A stretch of 64,000 bases of DNA from Arthrobacter sp. S39 (GTDB taxonomy: Bacteria; Actinomycetota; Actinomycetes; Actinomycetales; Micrococcaceae), in NCBI RefSeq assembly GCF_004320525.1, contig NZ_SIHX01000014.1:1-64000 (forward strand). The letters run 5' to 3'. The position numbers and the translations under genes are program-made. The notes beneath the pieces were generated by a model. It was not told where the DNA came from. It did no database searches and was given only the letters and a program-made list of their open reading frames with translations. Positions 24,643-33,867 of the stretch are shown piece by piece (the stretch's first letter is position 1; the number at the start of each line of letters is the position of its first letter).

Positions 24643-25827
24643 GTGTTTGGCTTGACTGTTCTGGACCTGGTATTGATCCTGGCCCTGCTGTCGTACCTGG
24701 GCTATGGCCTGCGTAACGGGTTCCTGGTGACATTGGGCGGAATTGCCGGCTTCGCCGCCGGCGCCGTGGCCGCCTTTTTTGCCGTTCCCCTCGTCAGCGG
24801 CTTCGTAGATGACTCCGGGTGGAGGCTGACCGCCATTGTGGCGGCCGCCGTCGTCCTGATGGCCGTGGGGCACGGAACGGGCACCATGATCGGCCGCAAA
24901 ATCCGCGGCGCCGTGCGGATCAGGCCGTTGCGCGCCGCGGACCGGCTGGTGGGCGGTGCAGTGAACGTTGCAGTCTCGGCGCTGGTCATGTCCATGCTCG
25001 CCTTCAGCGTCAGTTCCCTCGGTGTCCCGCTGGTGTCCCAGCAGCTGGCCGAGTCGAAGGTGATCCGGTTCATCGACGGGCTGACGCCCACGCCGGTAAA
25101 GGCCACCATGGCCCAGCTGCGTTCCACGGTAATCGGCAACGGCATCCCCACCCTCCTGGAAGGCCTCGACCAGGGGCAGCCGGTGGCGGTTCCCAACGCC
25201 AGCACTGACACGCCGGCCCTGAACCGCGCCGCCGAATCGGTGCTGAAAATCGCCGGTACCGCCTTCGAATGCGGCCAGAACCAGACCGGAACCGGCTTCG
25301 TCGTGTCACCCGGCCGGGTTGTGACGAATGCCCACGTCGTGGCGGGCGTGTCGCAGCCCGTGGTGGAGGTTCCCGGCGGCAGCGCCATGCCGGGACGCGT
25401 GGTCTACTTTGACACCAGGCACGATCTCGCCGTCCTTGCGGTGGACGGACTGCCCGCCGAACCGCTGGCCCTGAGCCCTGACCTGCCCAACGGCAGCCCG
25501 GCTGCTTTCGCCGGCTATCCGCACGGCGGTCCGTTCCAGTCCAAACCGGCCACCGTGCAGGACATCACCACCGTCCTGGTTCCAGACATCTACGGCAACA
25601 GCCCGGCACCCGAGGAGATCTACCGCCTCGCCGGCGACATCCAGCCCGGCAATTCGGGCGGGCCGCTGCTGACCACGGAGGGCCTGGTGGCCGGTGTCAT
25701 TTTTGCCAAGGCTACATCCGACGCCGAACTGGGCTTCGCCATCACCATGGACGACCTCAACCCGGTCGCATCCCAGGCTCCGGCGCTCAGCGCCCCCGTA
25801 TCGTCCGGGCAGTGCATCCAGAAATAG
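24643..25827 (+). CDS. marP: MarP-like membrane serine protease (CvpA domain + trypsin fold)
   Basis: A 394-residue protein. Residues 1-125 hold four membrane helices of the CvpA type (DLVLILALLSYLGYGLRNGF). The rest is a chymotrypsin-fold protease with His in TNAHVVAG, Asp in RHDLAVL and Ser in GNSGGPLL. Mycobacterial MarP is a periplasmic protease needed for acid and oxidative stress resistance. A TTG at 24640 is also in frame, but AAGGAG (24632-24637) is better spaced for the GTG at 24643. It is divergent from crp, with 275 bp between. Confidence 0.9.
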   Translation: MFGLTVLDLVLILALLSYLGYGLRNGFLVTLGGIAGFAAGAVAAFFAVPLVSGFVDDSGWRLTAIVAAAVVLMAVGHGTGTMIGRKIRGAVRIRPLRAADRLVGGAVNVAVSALVMSMLAFSVSSLGVPLVSQQLAESKVIRFIDGLTPTPVKATMAQLRSTVIGNGIPTLLEGLDQGQPVAVPNASTDTPALNRAAESVLKIAGTAFECGQNQTGTGFVVSPGRVVTNAHVVAGVSQPVVEVPGGSAMPGRVVYFDTRHDLAVLAVDGLPAEPLALSPDLPNGSPAAFAGYPHGGPFQSKPATVQDITTVLVPDIYGNSPAPEEIYRLAGDIQPGNSGGPLLTTEGLVAGVIFAKATSDAELGFAITMDDLNPVASQAPALSAPVSSGQCIQK

Positions 25828-25874
25828 CAGGGCATCCGGACGACGCCCGGCCCGGCTGGCTTACGGCCGCCGGC

Positions 25875-26939
25875 TCAGAGCCACTCGAGGCTTTGGCCGT
25901 GGGGTCCGGTGATGGCCACAGGGGTGCCGTTGTGTGTGAGCAGGAACTTGCCCATGATCCGCTGCGGGTCCACTTCCGGGACCACGCTTGAGCCGTCCTC
26001 CTGGTAGATGACCATGTGCCCCTCGTTGCTGAGCCAATGGACGGCTCTGGTAGCTGCGAGCTGCAGCATGGTCTGCCGGAATTCGGCCCGGCCGCGGGCC
26101 GTCAGGTAGCCCATCACGGCGCTGTGGAACACCACCAGCGCAGTGTCCGCCGGCGCCCGGGCAGCAAGGTCCAGGAGTTCCTCGTTCAGGTCCCCGGCCA
26201 CCAGCAGCGGCGGATCCTGCCGGGCGATGGCCACAGCCTGCCGGAGGCGGGCACGCCGGAACTCCTGCTCCGGCCACACGAGCGCCTCCAGCCACGCGAC
26301 GTCGTCGGGATCAGCCACGTCCAGCGGGTTCAGGTCGATCCCCGCCCGCCACGCCACCGGCGGGAGCGCTGCCGGCACGGGCACTGAGCCGCTGATGGCG
26401 CACTTCAGCACCGGGGCCGCGGCGGCCCCGTCCGGACCGGGAGACAGCCTTGTGACGGTTGTGCCGTCGTCGTACTCGTAGCTGTACCGGTCCGGGTACA
26501 GCACCAGGCCCGCTGAGGCGCCCACCTCCAGCAGCGCCAGCGGCTTGCCCTCGGCCACCGAGATGGCCGCCAGCGACGGCAGCAGCGTGGCGCAGCGGCC
26601 GGCCTCGTTGGTCTGCGTGGAACGGGAGAGGACAATGCTGCTGACGTCGTCCCAGCGGGCCTCAAGGAAGCTGCGGAACTGCGCAAAAGGACCCGGCTGC
26701 GCCCCGAGGAACCGCGCGGCGGCCAGCAGCAGGTTGGGTTGGCGCTTGGTGTGCGGCCACCGGTCAATGCGCGCGATCAGCTCTGGGTCGCCTGCGATTC
26801 CAAGCGTCCACTCGGCGTAGCAGGGCGACGATCCGGGCGCTTCCACGCTGCCAAAGTGCCGGTACCACGCGGCGGTGCGGGACTCAGCCGGGACCGCCGT
26901 CCCGTCAGGTGCGGGCTGCGGGTCCTGCCCGGCCGCCAT
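25875..26939 (-). CDS. DUF2332 family protein
   Basis: A 354-residue soluble protein recognised as DUF2332. Typical features are a TAAWYRHFG start, PCYAEWTLGIAGD, the central LLEVGASAGLVL segment, which looks like a methyltransferase-type glycine loop, DLNPLDVADPDDVAWLEALVW and VVFHSAVMGYL. The EVGASAG motif suggests a Rossmann-like fold, but no activity is known. It starts 2 nt after the aroQ stop and is probably co-transcribed with it. Confidence 0.8.
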   Translation of the reverse strand: MAAGQDPQPAPDGTAVPAESRTAAWYRHFGSVEAPGSSPCYAEWTLGIAGDPELIARIDRWPHTKRQPNLLLAAARFLGAQPGPFAQFRSFLEARWDDVSSIVLSRSTQTNEAGRCATLLPSLAAISVAEGKPLALLEVGASAGLVLYPDRYSYEYDDGTTVTRLSPGPDGAAAAPVLKCAISGSVPVPAALPPVAWRAGIDLNPLDVADPDDVAWLEALVWPEQEFRRARLRQAVAIARQDPPLLVAGDLNEELLDLAARAPADTALVVFHSAVMGYLTARGRAEFRQTMLQLAATRAVHWLSNEGHMVIYQEDGSSVVPEVDPQRIMGKFLLTHNGTPVAITGPHGQSLEWL

Positions 26940-26941
26940 GG

Positions 26942-27400
26942 CTACAGCGCTTCAGCCAGGTAGTCGATGGCGAGCTTGTAGCCGAACACTCCGGCGCCCA
27001 CGATCACCGCGGCGCAGACAGGTGACAGGAAGGAATGGTGCCGGAATTCCTCGCGCTGGTGCACGTTGGTGATGTGGACCTCGACGGCGGGCAGCTGCAC
27101 CGCTGCCAGGGCGTCGCGCAGGGCAACAGAGGTGTGGGTGAAGGCGCCGGCGTTCAGCACAATCCCGACGGCGGTACCGCGGGCTGCGTGGATGGCGTCC
27201 AGGAGCACACCCTCATGGTTGGACTGGACACATTCCACGGTGAAGCCGTGGGCCTCGGCAGCAGTGGCGGCCAGCTGCTCGACGTCGGCGAGGGTGGACG
27301 TGCCGTATTTCTCCGGCTCGCGGGTCCCCAGCAGATTAAGGTTGGGGCCGTTCATTACGAGGATCGTGCCGCGTCCGGCAGCGGTGGTGGCTTCAGTCAT
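26942..27400 (-). CDS. aroQ: 3-dehydroquinate dehydratase, type II
   Basis: A 152-residue type II dehydroquinase of the shikimate pathway, normally a dodecamer. All active site residues are present: Asn17 in MNGPNLN, Arg27, Tyr32, Asn83 and His89 in [10 protein letters not shown], Glu107 and His109 in VEVHI, and Arg116 and Arg120. The open frame extends 13 codons further, but a TAGATT box ends 7 nt before the ATG at 27400. The upstream gene on the same strand encodes an inactive copy of this domain fused to a DNA-binding domain. Confidence 0.95.
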   Translation of the reverse strand: MTEATTAAGRGTILVMNGPNLNLLGTREPEKYGTSTLADVEQLAATAAEAHGFTVECVQSNHEGVLLDAIHAARGTAVGIVLNAGAFTHTSVALRDALAAVQLPAVEVHITNVHQREEFRHHSFLSPVCAAVIVGAGVFGYKLAIDYLAEAL

Positions 27401-27407
27401 GGATGCA

Positions 27408-27413
27408 AATCTA
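27408..27413 (-). promoter_or_regulatory. Leaderless -10 box of aroQ
   Basis: TAGATT on the minus strand, then tgcatcc and the ATG at 27400. It lies in the 41-bp gap after the LacI-AroQ fusion gene, so aroQ has its own promoter. Confidence 0.5.
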
Positions 27414-27441
27414 GCGCCTGCGAAGGCACTGCCGCGCATTC

Positions 27442-28125
27442 TTACGGAGCAGGGCTGCCGCTCCAGGCAGGTTCGCCTTCTCCAGAATTCGCTGAGGTGT
27501 GTGCCAGGTACTCAATGGCAAGTTTGTAGCCAAGAATGCCGGCGCCGGAGATCACAACCGTGCAGGCGGACGAAGGATCCCGGCAGCGGCTCTTGCCAAG
27601 ACGGATTTCGACCGACGGAACCACGGCGGAAGCCAAAGCACCGTGGAGTCCTGCCGCCGACGGGTATTCGAGGGCGCCGGCGGTGACGATGATTCCGGCC
27701 GCCGAGTCCGCGGCCGCCCGGACAGCGCCAACCGTGTCGGCGTTGTCGCAGGTTTTAAGGGACACGCTGAACCCATGTATCGACGCAACAGCCTGGACCA
27801 GTTGTTCGATATCGGACGCTGAAGTGCCTGTTTGCTCGGACTGGCCGCCCGCCGGCCCCAGGACAACGAGGATTGTTCCGCGCGGGATGTTTGCGTCCTG
27901 GCTGCCCCGTCCCCGTGCCAGCTCCGATGCCGCGGCTGAGGCAACATAGCCGAGACTGTTTGCGGCGGCCAGGACTTTCTGCCGGGTGGCAGCGGAGACA
28001 CGCGGAAGCCCACGCAGGGCTCGGGAGACGGTGGCCGTCGAGACATTTGCGGCGGCCGCTACTTCCCGGATCCCGGCGGTGTGAAGTGACCTTACCGCTT
28101 GACGGCCGTGGTCGGGACGGGACAT
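27442..28125 (-). CDS. LacI-type HTH fused to a degenerate type II dehydroquinase domain
   Basis: A 227-residue protein of unusual architecture. Residues 18-63 are a LacI-family headpiece ([39 protein letters not shown]) followed by a hinge-like ASELARGRG. Residues 83-208 align with AroQ encoded just downstream: [48 protein letters not shown]. The catalytic set is lost. The MNGPNLN loop is VLGPAGG, the Arg/Tyr lid is deleted, Asn83 is Thr, His89 is Tyr, His109 is Arg, and the Arg116/Arg120 segment is missing. It is probably a transcription factor whose sensor descends from AroQ. The ATG at 28125 has GGAG upstream; an earlier ATG at 28164 would overlap galE. Confidence 0.85.
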   Translation of the reverse strand: MSRPDHGRQAVRSLHTAGIREVAAAANVSTATVSRALRGLPRVSAATRQKVLAAANSLGYVASAAASELARGRGSQDANIPRGTILVVLGPAGGQSEQTGTSASDIEQLVQAVASIHGFSVSLKTCDNADTVGAVRAAADSAAGIIVTAGALEYPSAAGLHGALASAVVPSVEIRLGKSRCRDPSSACTVVISGAGILGYKLAIEYLAHTSANSGEGEPAWSGSPAP

Positions 28126-28147
28126 GAGCGGCTCCGTCCCGGCTGTC

Positions 28148-29161
28148 CTAGGTGGAATAGCCATTCGGGTTATTCTTTTGCCAGCGCCAGTGGTCTTCGC
28201 ACATCTGGTCGACGGTTTTGGTGGTGGACCAGCTGAGGTCGGCCAGGGCTGAGGTGGCGTCGGCCCAGAAGGCGGGGAGGTCGCCGGCGCGGCGTGAGGT
28301 GATTTCGTAGGGGATGGGCTGGCCTACGGCTTTTTCGAAGGAGCGCAGGACTTCCAGGACGGAGGAGCCTGTGCCGGAGCCGAGGTTCCAGCGGAAGACT
28401 CCAGGTCGGTCTGCGACGTGGTTCAGTGCGGCGACGTGTCCTTCGGCGAGGTCCACGACGTGGATGTAGTCCCGCAGGCAGGTGCCGTCCGGGGTGTCGT
28501 AGTCGCCGCCGAAGACCATGAGTTTTTCGCGGCGCCCGACGGCGACCTGGGCGATGAAGGGGACGAGGTTGTTGGGGATGCCCTGGGGGTCCTCGCCGAT
28601 GCGCCCGGACGGGTGCGCGCCGACCGGGTTGAAGTAGCGCAGCAGGGCGATGTGCCAGCGCGGATCGGCGTCGCCGAGGTCCGAGAGGATGTCCTCGATC
28701 TGTTCCTTGGTCCGGCCGTAGGGGTTGTTGGCGCCGATTTCCATTTTCTCCACATACGGGATGGGGTTGTGTTCCCCGTACACGGTGGCGGAAGAGCTGA
28801 AGACGAGGGAGCGGACGTCGTGCCGGTCCATGACCCGGATGAGGTTCAGGGTGCCCACGAGGTTGTTGTAGTAGTACTTCAGCGGTTCGCGGACCGATTC
28901 GCCCACGGCCTTGAGGCCGGCGAAGTGAATCACGGCGTCGATCCCGCCGTTGGCGAACACCTTGTCGACGGCGGCCTCGTCCACCAGATCGGCGTAGTGG
29001 AACTCTGCTGCTTTGCCGCTCAATTCGGCAACACGCCACAGGGATTCTTCGCCGGAATTAACAAGGTTGTCGATCACCACCACGTCATGGCCGGCTTCCT
29101 GCAGGGACAATACTGTGTGGGAGCCGATGTACCCGGTGCCACCAGTGACCAGAATTTTCAT
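28148..29161 (-). CDS. galE: UDP-glucose 4-epimerase
   Basis: A 337-residue extended SDR that interconverts UDP-galactose and UDP-glucose. The NAD motif is VTGGTGYIGSHTV at residues 5-17, the catalytic Ser lies in SSSATVYGE near 122, and the YxxxK pair lies in NPYGRTKEQ near 146. It lies downstream of the alpha-galactosidase and provides the last step for released galactose. A hairpin separates the two genes. Confidence 0.95.
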   Translation of the reverse strand: MKILVTGGTGYIGSHTVLSLQEAGHDVVVIDNLVNSGEESLWRVAELSGKAAEFHYADLVDEAAVDKVFANGGIDAVIHFAGLKAVGESVREPLKYYYNNLVGTLNLIRVMDRHDVRSLVFSSSATVYGEHNPIPYVEKMEIGANNPYGRTKEQIEDILSDLGDADPRWHIALLRYFNPVGAHPSGRIGEDPQGIPNNLVPFIAQVAVGRREKLMVFGGDYDTPDGTCLRDYIHVVDLAEGHVAALNHVADRPGVFRWNLGSGTGSSVLEVLRSFEKAVGQPIPYEITSRRAGDLPAFWADATSALADLSWSTTKTVDQMCEDHWRWQKNNPNGYST

Positions 29162-29185
29162 TTGCCTCCCTTGGGCAGTGCGAAA

Positions 29186-29233
29186 CTGCCCCGATGTTGC
29201 GCCTGCTTCTGGGAAGAGGGAACACCGGGGCAG
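29186..29233 (-). terminator. Hairpin between alpha-galactosidase and galE
   Basis: CTGCCCCG plus a further four pairs form a 13-position stem with one mismatch (29186-29198 with 29221-29233) around a 22-nt loop. TTTCG follows on the minus strand. It may attenuate rather than fully stop read-through into galE. Confidence 0.5.
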
Positions 29234-29254
29234 CTTTCGGAGTCGGTCAGTCTG

Positions 29255-31444
29255 TTAGACGACCGAGAGCTTCAATACCAGGGCGTGTTCCGGGTTGAGG
29301 ACCGGCATCGGGAGCCCGACCTCGGCCAGGAACCTTCCGCTGGCTTCGGCGCCCGAAGCCAGCCAGACCGGCGGCTGGGCCTGCGTGAATGTGTGCGCGT
29401 AATCGGCGTCGCCTGCCGCCGGGAAGATGGCTTCCACCCGGTATACGCGCTCCTGCTCCAGGCCGGGAACGGTGATTCGGCCGGGCTGTTCCGCAGCGGA
29501 CGTCCGCGTGCTCACCAGGGAGAACAGCGCCGCCGTCGCACCCTCGTCCGCGACCGTGGGCGCCGGATCTGCGACCACACCGTGCAACATCAGCGAATCG
29601 TCCGGAACGTCGGCACGGACCATCCGGCCGCTGTGAATGAGGTCCCGGTGTTCCTTGTAGAGCCCGATGAAGCGTTTGAGCTGTTCACGCTCCGCCCCGG
29701 TAACCTGCCGGACATCCCACTCCATGCCAAAGTGCCCGAAAAGGGCTGTGATGGCCCTGAAGGACAGGTCGTGCGTGCGGGCCGTGGTGTGCGACGTCGT
29801 GGGGCCGACGTGGCCGCCCACGAGCTCCGGCGGGACCACGAGCCCGGTCCAGCGCTGGATGGTCTGGCGTTCCAGGGCGTCGTTGCAGTCCGAAGCCCAG
29901 ATCCGGTCTGTGCGTTCCAGGATTCCCAGGTCCACGCGGGCGCCGCCGGAGGAGCAGCTTTCAATTTCGACGCCGGGGTGGGCCTTCTTGAGTTCGTCAA
30001 AGAGCCGGTAGGCGGCCAGGGTCTGTTCGTGGACCGAAGCGCGGCCGGCGTGACCGTGCTCGGTCAGGTCCCGGTTCTGGTCCCATTTGAGGTAGCTGAT
30101 GTTGTTCCCGCGCAGGAGTGCGTCAACACGGTCGAAAATGTACTGCCACGCTTCGGGGTTCACGAGGTCGATCACGTGCTGGTTCCGCCACTCGAGCGGG
30201 AGGCGGCCACCGTCCTTGTGCGAGAGGGAAGCCGGACCCACGATCCACTCGGGGTGGGCGCGGGCGATGTCCGAGTCCAGGTTGACCATCTCAGGCTCCA
30301 CCCAGAGCCCGAATTCCATCCCGCGGGAGGTCACGGCATCAATCAGGGGCGTGAGCCCGTCCGGCCACAGCGATTCGTCAACATACCAGTCGCCCAGGCC
30401 GGCGTGGTCGTCGCGGCGGCCGCGGAACCAGCCGTCGTCGAGCACAAAACGCTCCACACCGAGCTCGGCGGCCGAGTCGGCCAGCTCGATCAGGGTGGGC
30501 AGGTTGTGGTCGAAATAGACCGCTTCCCAGGTGTTGAGGACCACCGGACGGGGCTTGCCGCCGCCTGCGGCGGGGAGCACGTGGTGAGGGCGGGACCGGA
30601 ACCAGGCGTAGAAGGCTTCGCTGATGCCGTCCAGGCCGCGGTCCGAATACGCGGCGAACAGGGCCGGGGTGGTGTAGCTGGCGCCCGGTTCGAGGATGAC
30701 TTCGGCCGGGCCGAGGAGCTCGGAGCCGCCGATCATGGTGCGGCCGTCGCCGATGCTGTCGGCGAACTGTTCGTGGTTGCCGCTCCAGGCCAGGTGCGTG
30801 GCCCACACCTTTCCGTGGCGGTTGCCGAATCCGGCGGTGCCGGCGGCGAAGAGGAGTGAGGAGTCGTGCCCGGTGCGGCCGTGCCGGCCGGTGCGGACCC
30901 AGGTGCCCTGCTGGATGGGGCGGCGCTGCGGGTGCCGTTCGCGGCACCAGCGCCCGGTCAGGTCAAGGAGTTCGACGGCGTCCGGCGCCACCGGCAGGAC
31001 GGTCGCCAGTTCGTCGAGCTGGTACGGGGTGCTGCCGTCGTTGGTGACGGTGTGCCGCAGCTCCAGCAGGCCGCCGTCGTGCAGGGTCAGGGCGGAGGAC
31101 ACGGTCAGGCCGGCGTCGGGATCGGACTGGACGACGACGGCTGCCTTGCCCTCGAGGCTCGCGGTGTTGACGCGGAGGCGGGCTGAGAAGTCCAAGCCCG
31201 AGACACCCTCGGCAATGCGGTGTCCTCGCAGGGCCGGGCGGCCCCGCCATGCCGAGGACGCCTGTGGCAGAAGCCCTGCAGGAACGGTGGCGTCGATGGA
31301 CGACGGCGGGATAGCGGCAGTGAGGATTGCCAGGTCCGGGAGCGTGCTGCCAAGATCGGCACCCCAGTGGATGACCTCGGCCTCCCCGCTGTCGAAGCTA
31401 ATCACCAGGCTGGTGCCGGCGGAACGGAGGTGGAGGGGGTCCAT
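29255..31444 (-). CDS. Alpha-galactosidase, GH36 family
   Basis: A 729-residue cytoplasmic enzyme that cleaves terminal alpha-1,6-galactose from melibiose, raffinose and related sugars. The N-terminal beta-sandwich is followed by a TIM barrel with WEAVYFDHN, DDGWF..R, the nucleophile Asp in YLKWDQNRDLTE near residue 462 and the acid/base Asp in WASDCNDALERQ near 525. No signal peptide is present, which fits uptake of intact oligosaccharide by the ABC importer encoded upstream. Confidence 0.93.
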   Translation of the reverse strand: MDPLHLRSAGTSLVISFDSGEAEVIHWGADLGSTLPDLAILTAAIPPSSIDATVPAGLLPQASSAWRGRPALRGHRIAEGVSGLDFSARLRVNTASLEGKAAVVVQSDPDAGLTVSSALTLHDGGLLELRHTVTNDGSTPYQLDELATVLPVAPDAVELLDLTGRWCRERHPQRRPIQQGTWVRTGRHGRTGHDSSLLFAAGTAGFGNRHGKVWATHLAWSGNHEQFADSIGDGRTMIGGSELLGPAEVILEPGASYTTPALFAAYSDRGLDGISEAFYAWFRSRPHHVLPAAGGGKPRPVVLNTWEAVYFDHNLPTLIELADSAAELGVERFVLDDGWFRGRRDDHAGLGDWYVDESLWPDGLTPLIDAVTSRGMEFGLWVEPEMVNLDSDIARAHPEWIVGPASLSHKDGGRLPLEWRNQHVIDLVNPEAWQYIFDRVDALLRGNNISYLKWDQNRDLTEHGHAGRASVHEQTLAAYRLFDELKKAHPGVEIESCSSGGARVDLGILERTDRIWASDCNDALERQTIQRWTGLVVPPELVGGHVGPTTSHTTARTHDLSFRAITALFGHFGMEWDVRQVTGAEREQLKRFIGLYKEHRDLIHSGRMVRADVPDDSLMLHGVVADPAPTVADEGATAALFSLVSTRTSAAEQPGRITVPGLEQERVYRVEAIFPAAGDADYAHTFTQAQPPVWLASGAEASGRFLAEVGLPMPVLNPEHALVLKLSVV

Positions 31445-31484
31445 AAGAATTCTGTCCTTCTGAGTGGGTGTAAAGGAGTGGAGC

Positions 31485-31520
31485 TGCGCGCCGCGGGGAA
31501 GCCGACTCCCGCGGCGCGCA
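31485..31520 (-). terminator. Perfect 13-bp hairpin between binding protein and alpha-galactosidase
   Basis: GCGCGCCGCGGG (31486-31497) pairs with CCCGCGGCGCGC (31508-31519), plus one flanking pair, around a 10-nt loop. There is no T tract. Such stems after a binding protein gene often raise its mRNA level relative to distal genes. Confidence 0.55.
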
Positions 31521-31538
31521 AGCTAATTGGCTGGTGCC

Positions 31539-32885
31539 CTATTTGAAGAGGGCGTTGACTTTCTCGTTGGCATCGCTCAGGGTGCTGGCGTCCTTCTTAC
31601 CGGACAGCACAGCGTCCATTGCCGGTGCCATGAGGCCATCGACCTTGGCCGCATTTTCGGTGATGGGGAAGAGGAAAGTGGTCCCATCCTTGACGTGTGT
31701 GGTGAAGGCACTGACATCCTGGCCCTTTGCCTTGAAGGCCTCGGCGGCCTTCTCGGAGGAGCTCTTGATGGCGGGGAACACGACGGCCTTGGAGGCTACG
31801 ACGTCCTGGCAGTCGGCGGAGGCCAGGTATTCGACCCATTTGACTGAGGCCGCGGGGTTTTTGGTACCGGCCCAGATGGAGTCGGCCAGGCCGTTGAACA
31901 TGGACGCGCGCTTGCCGTCGGGTCCCTCGGGGGTGGGGGCGATACCGGTTTCGATGCCCTTGTAGCTGGTGTACTGGCCGATCATCCAGGAACCGTTGGT
32001 GTTGATGGCGGCCTTCCCGGCGCCGAAGGCGTCTGCGACGCTGGCGCCGACGGTCGTTTCAAGCTTGGGCATGTAGCCCTTGTTCGCGAGGCCGGACCAC
32101 CATTTGATGGTTTCCTGGAACTTGGGATCGTCGTAGTTGAATTTGGTGCCCCACGGGTTCTTGTCGGTGTGGGTCCAGCCGGTGGTCGCAGTGAGGAAGC
32201 TCCATTGTGTCTGTCCCTGGCCGTTACCGGAATTTTCCAACCCAAGGCCATAGACGGCCACGTTGTTCTTGTCGAAGCCAGGCTCATCGCCGCGTTTGCC
32301 GTTCTTGTCCACGGTGAGGTGGGCGATGGCCTTTTCGTAGCTGCCGCCGTCCTGGGGGTTCCAGTCGAGGTCCTTCAGCTGTTCTTCGGTGTATCCGGCA
32401 TCAGCCACCAGCTTCTTGTTGTAGAACATTGCTACGGTGTCCCAGTCCTTGGGCAGGCCGTATCGCTTGCCGTCCTGGCCTACCCACAGGTCCGCGAGGC
32501 CCTCGTTGTAGATATCCAGGTCGAGCTTGTCGTTCTTGACGGCGTCGTCCAGGGCGAGCAGCTGCTTCTTGGAGGCGTGTTCGGGGTATTTGGAGAGGTG
32601 GTTTGTAAAGACGTCCGGGGCGTTTCCGCCGACAAAGCCGTTGGTCAGGGTGGTCCAGTAATCGCCCCAGCCGCGCTGCGTGATCTTGACCTTGATGTCG
32701 GGGTTGGCCTTGGTGAAATCTTCAGCGCACTGTTTGTAGGCCGGAAGCTGGTTGGCATCCCACAGCCAGTAGTTGATTTCGCCCTTGGCCTCACCGGCGG
32801 TGGTGGAGGTAGATCCACCTCCACAGGCGGAGAGGGAGATGGCGATGGCTGCGGCGGCAGCGACGGCGCCGAGGGTTTTCTTCAT
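31539..32885 (-). CDS. Sugar ABC transporter substrate-binding lipoprotein
   Basis: A 448-residue extracellular solute-binding protein of the MalE/type 1 family. The signal peptide ends in the lipobox LSACGGG (Cys near 21), so it is anchored to the outer face of the membrane. NGSWMIGQYTS and the ADSIWAGTKNPAASVKWVEYL (in part) region are typical of sugar binders. It is the third gene of the importer set, placed after both permeases, and the neighbours suggest an alpha-galactoside ligand. No ATPase gene is in the cluster, so a shared MsiK-like ATPase is likely. Confidence 0.9.
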   Translation of the reverse strand: MKKTLGAVAAAAAIAISLSACGGGSTSTTAGEAKGEINYWLWDANQLPAYKQCAEDFTKANPDIKVKITQRGWGDYWTTLTNGFVGGNAPDVFTNHLSKYPEHASKKQLLALDDAVKNDKLDLDIYNEGLADLWVGQDGKRYGLPKDWDTVAMFYNKKLVADAGYTEEQLKDLDWNPQDGGSYEKAIAHLTVDKNGKRGDEPGFDKNNVAVYGLGLENSGNGQGQTQWSFLTATTGWTHTDKNPWGTKFNYDDPKFQETIKWWSGLANKGYMPKLETTVGASVADAFGAGKAAINTNGSWMIGQYTSYKGIETGIAPTPEGPDGKRASMFNGLADSIWAGTKNPAASVKWVEYLASADCQDVVASKAVVFPAIKSSSEKAAEAFKAKGQDVSAFTTHVKDGTTFLFPITENAAKVDGLMAPAMDAVLSGKKDASTLSDANEKVNALFK

Positions 32886-32955
32886 GATCGACCTTTCGAA
32901 GAGGGCTTGGGGTTGCCCGGAGTGGAGTGTGTAGAGGGAAGTTGTTGGGCCAGGG

Positions 32956-33855
32956 CTATTTGATGCCGGAATATCCGATGGAGTTGACCACCTTCTTGCC
33001 GAAGGCGATGAACAGGATCAGGACGGGCAGTGCGGCGACGATGGTTGCCGCCATCAGGCCAGACCAGTCAGGTGCGCCTTGGGGTGACTGGGATTTGAAG
33101 ACGCCCAGGCCAACAGTGAGGACCCTGACATTCTCTTCACTGCCGACCAGGAGCGGCCAGAAGTACTCGTTCCACTGGCCCACGAACGTCAACAGCGCGA
33201 GGGTGGCCAGCGGAGCAGCCGCATTTGGGAGCACGATCTGGAAGAAGATGCGCAGGTGCTTGGCGCCGTCGAGCATTGCTGCTTCTTCCACTTCGCGGGA
33301 CATGCTCAGGAAGAACTGCCGCAGGAAGAAGATGGCGAATGCCGACATGAACAGGAACGGGAGCACCAGTCCGGCAAAGGTGTTAAGGAGTCCCAGGTTC
33401 TTAATGAGGAGGAAGTTGGGAAGGGCTGTGAAAATCCCCGGAATCATCATGGTGGCCAGGAACAGGGAGAAAACCTTGTCCCGTCCAGGCCAGCGCAGCC
33501 GGGCGAAAGCGTAGGCGGCAAGTGCACTGAAAAAGACCTGCGCCGCGGTAGTCACCGTGGAAAAAATGATGGAGTTGCGGAGGTAAAGCCAGAAGTCGAT
33601 GGCGGCACCGGAGCCGCCCTCGGCGATGGCCTCCTCTGTGGACTGCATTCCAAAGACACGCTTGAAAGCGCCCCAGGAGAAGTCTGCCGGCAGGAGATTG
33701 GCGGAGTTGGAGGCCAGCGAGCCATTGGTCGAGAGCGCAGTACGTAGCATCCAGAGGAACGGAAGAATTGTGACGACGAGTGCAAGAATCACGAGCGCCC
33801 AGGCGCTGGCACGGCGCCAGTTGATCGGTCTGCGGGTAAGCGTTTGAGTAGTCAT
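32956..33855 (-). CDS. Sugar ABC transporter permease, MalG type
   Basis: A 299-residue inner membrane permease with six helices. The EAA loop appears as EEAAMLDGAKHLRIFFQIVLPNAAAPLATL (in parts, residues 190-220). The C terminus VNSIGYSGIK resembles the MalG-type end. It starts 12 nt after the MalF-type gene and forms the membrane channel with it. Confidence 0.9.
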   Translation of the reverse strand: MTTQTLTRRPINWRRASAWALVILALVVTILPFLWMLRTALSTNGSLASNSANLLPADFSWGAFKRVFGMQSTEEAIAEGGSGAAIDFWLYLRNSIIFSTVTTAAQVFFSALAAYAFARLRWPGRDKVFSLFLATMMIPGIFTALPNFLLIKNLGLLNTFAGLVLPFLFMSAFAIFFLRQFFLSMSREVEEAAMLDGAKHLRIFFQIVLPNAAAPLATLALLTFVGQWNEYFWPLLVGSEENVRVLTVGLGVFKSQSPQGAPDWSGLMAATIVAALPVLILFIAFGKKVVNSIGYSGIK

Positions 33856-33867
33856 GGCTGGGATTCC

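Noticed and set aside
28418-30859. Open frame of 813 codons on the plus strand
   Set aside because: It is antisense to galE and the GH36 alpha-galactosidase, both clear families. Its translation is low-complexity Val/Gly/Asp/Glu-rich text typical of frame shadows in GC-rich DNA.
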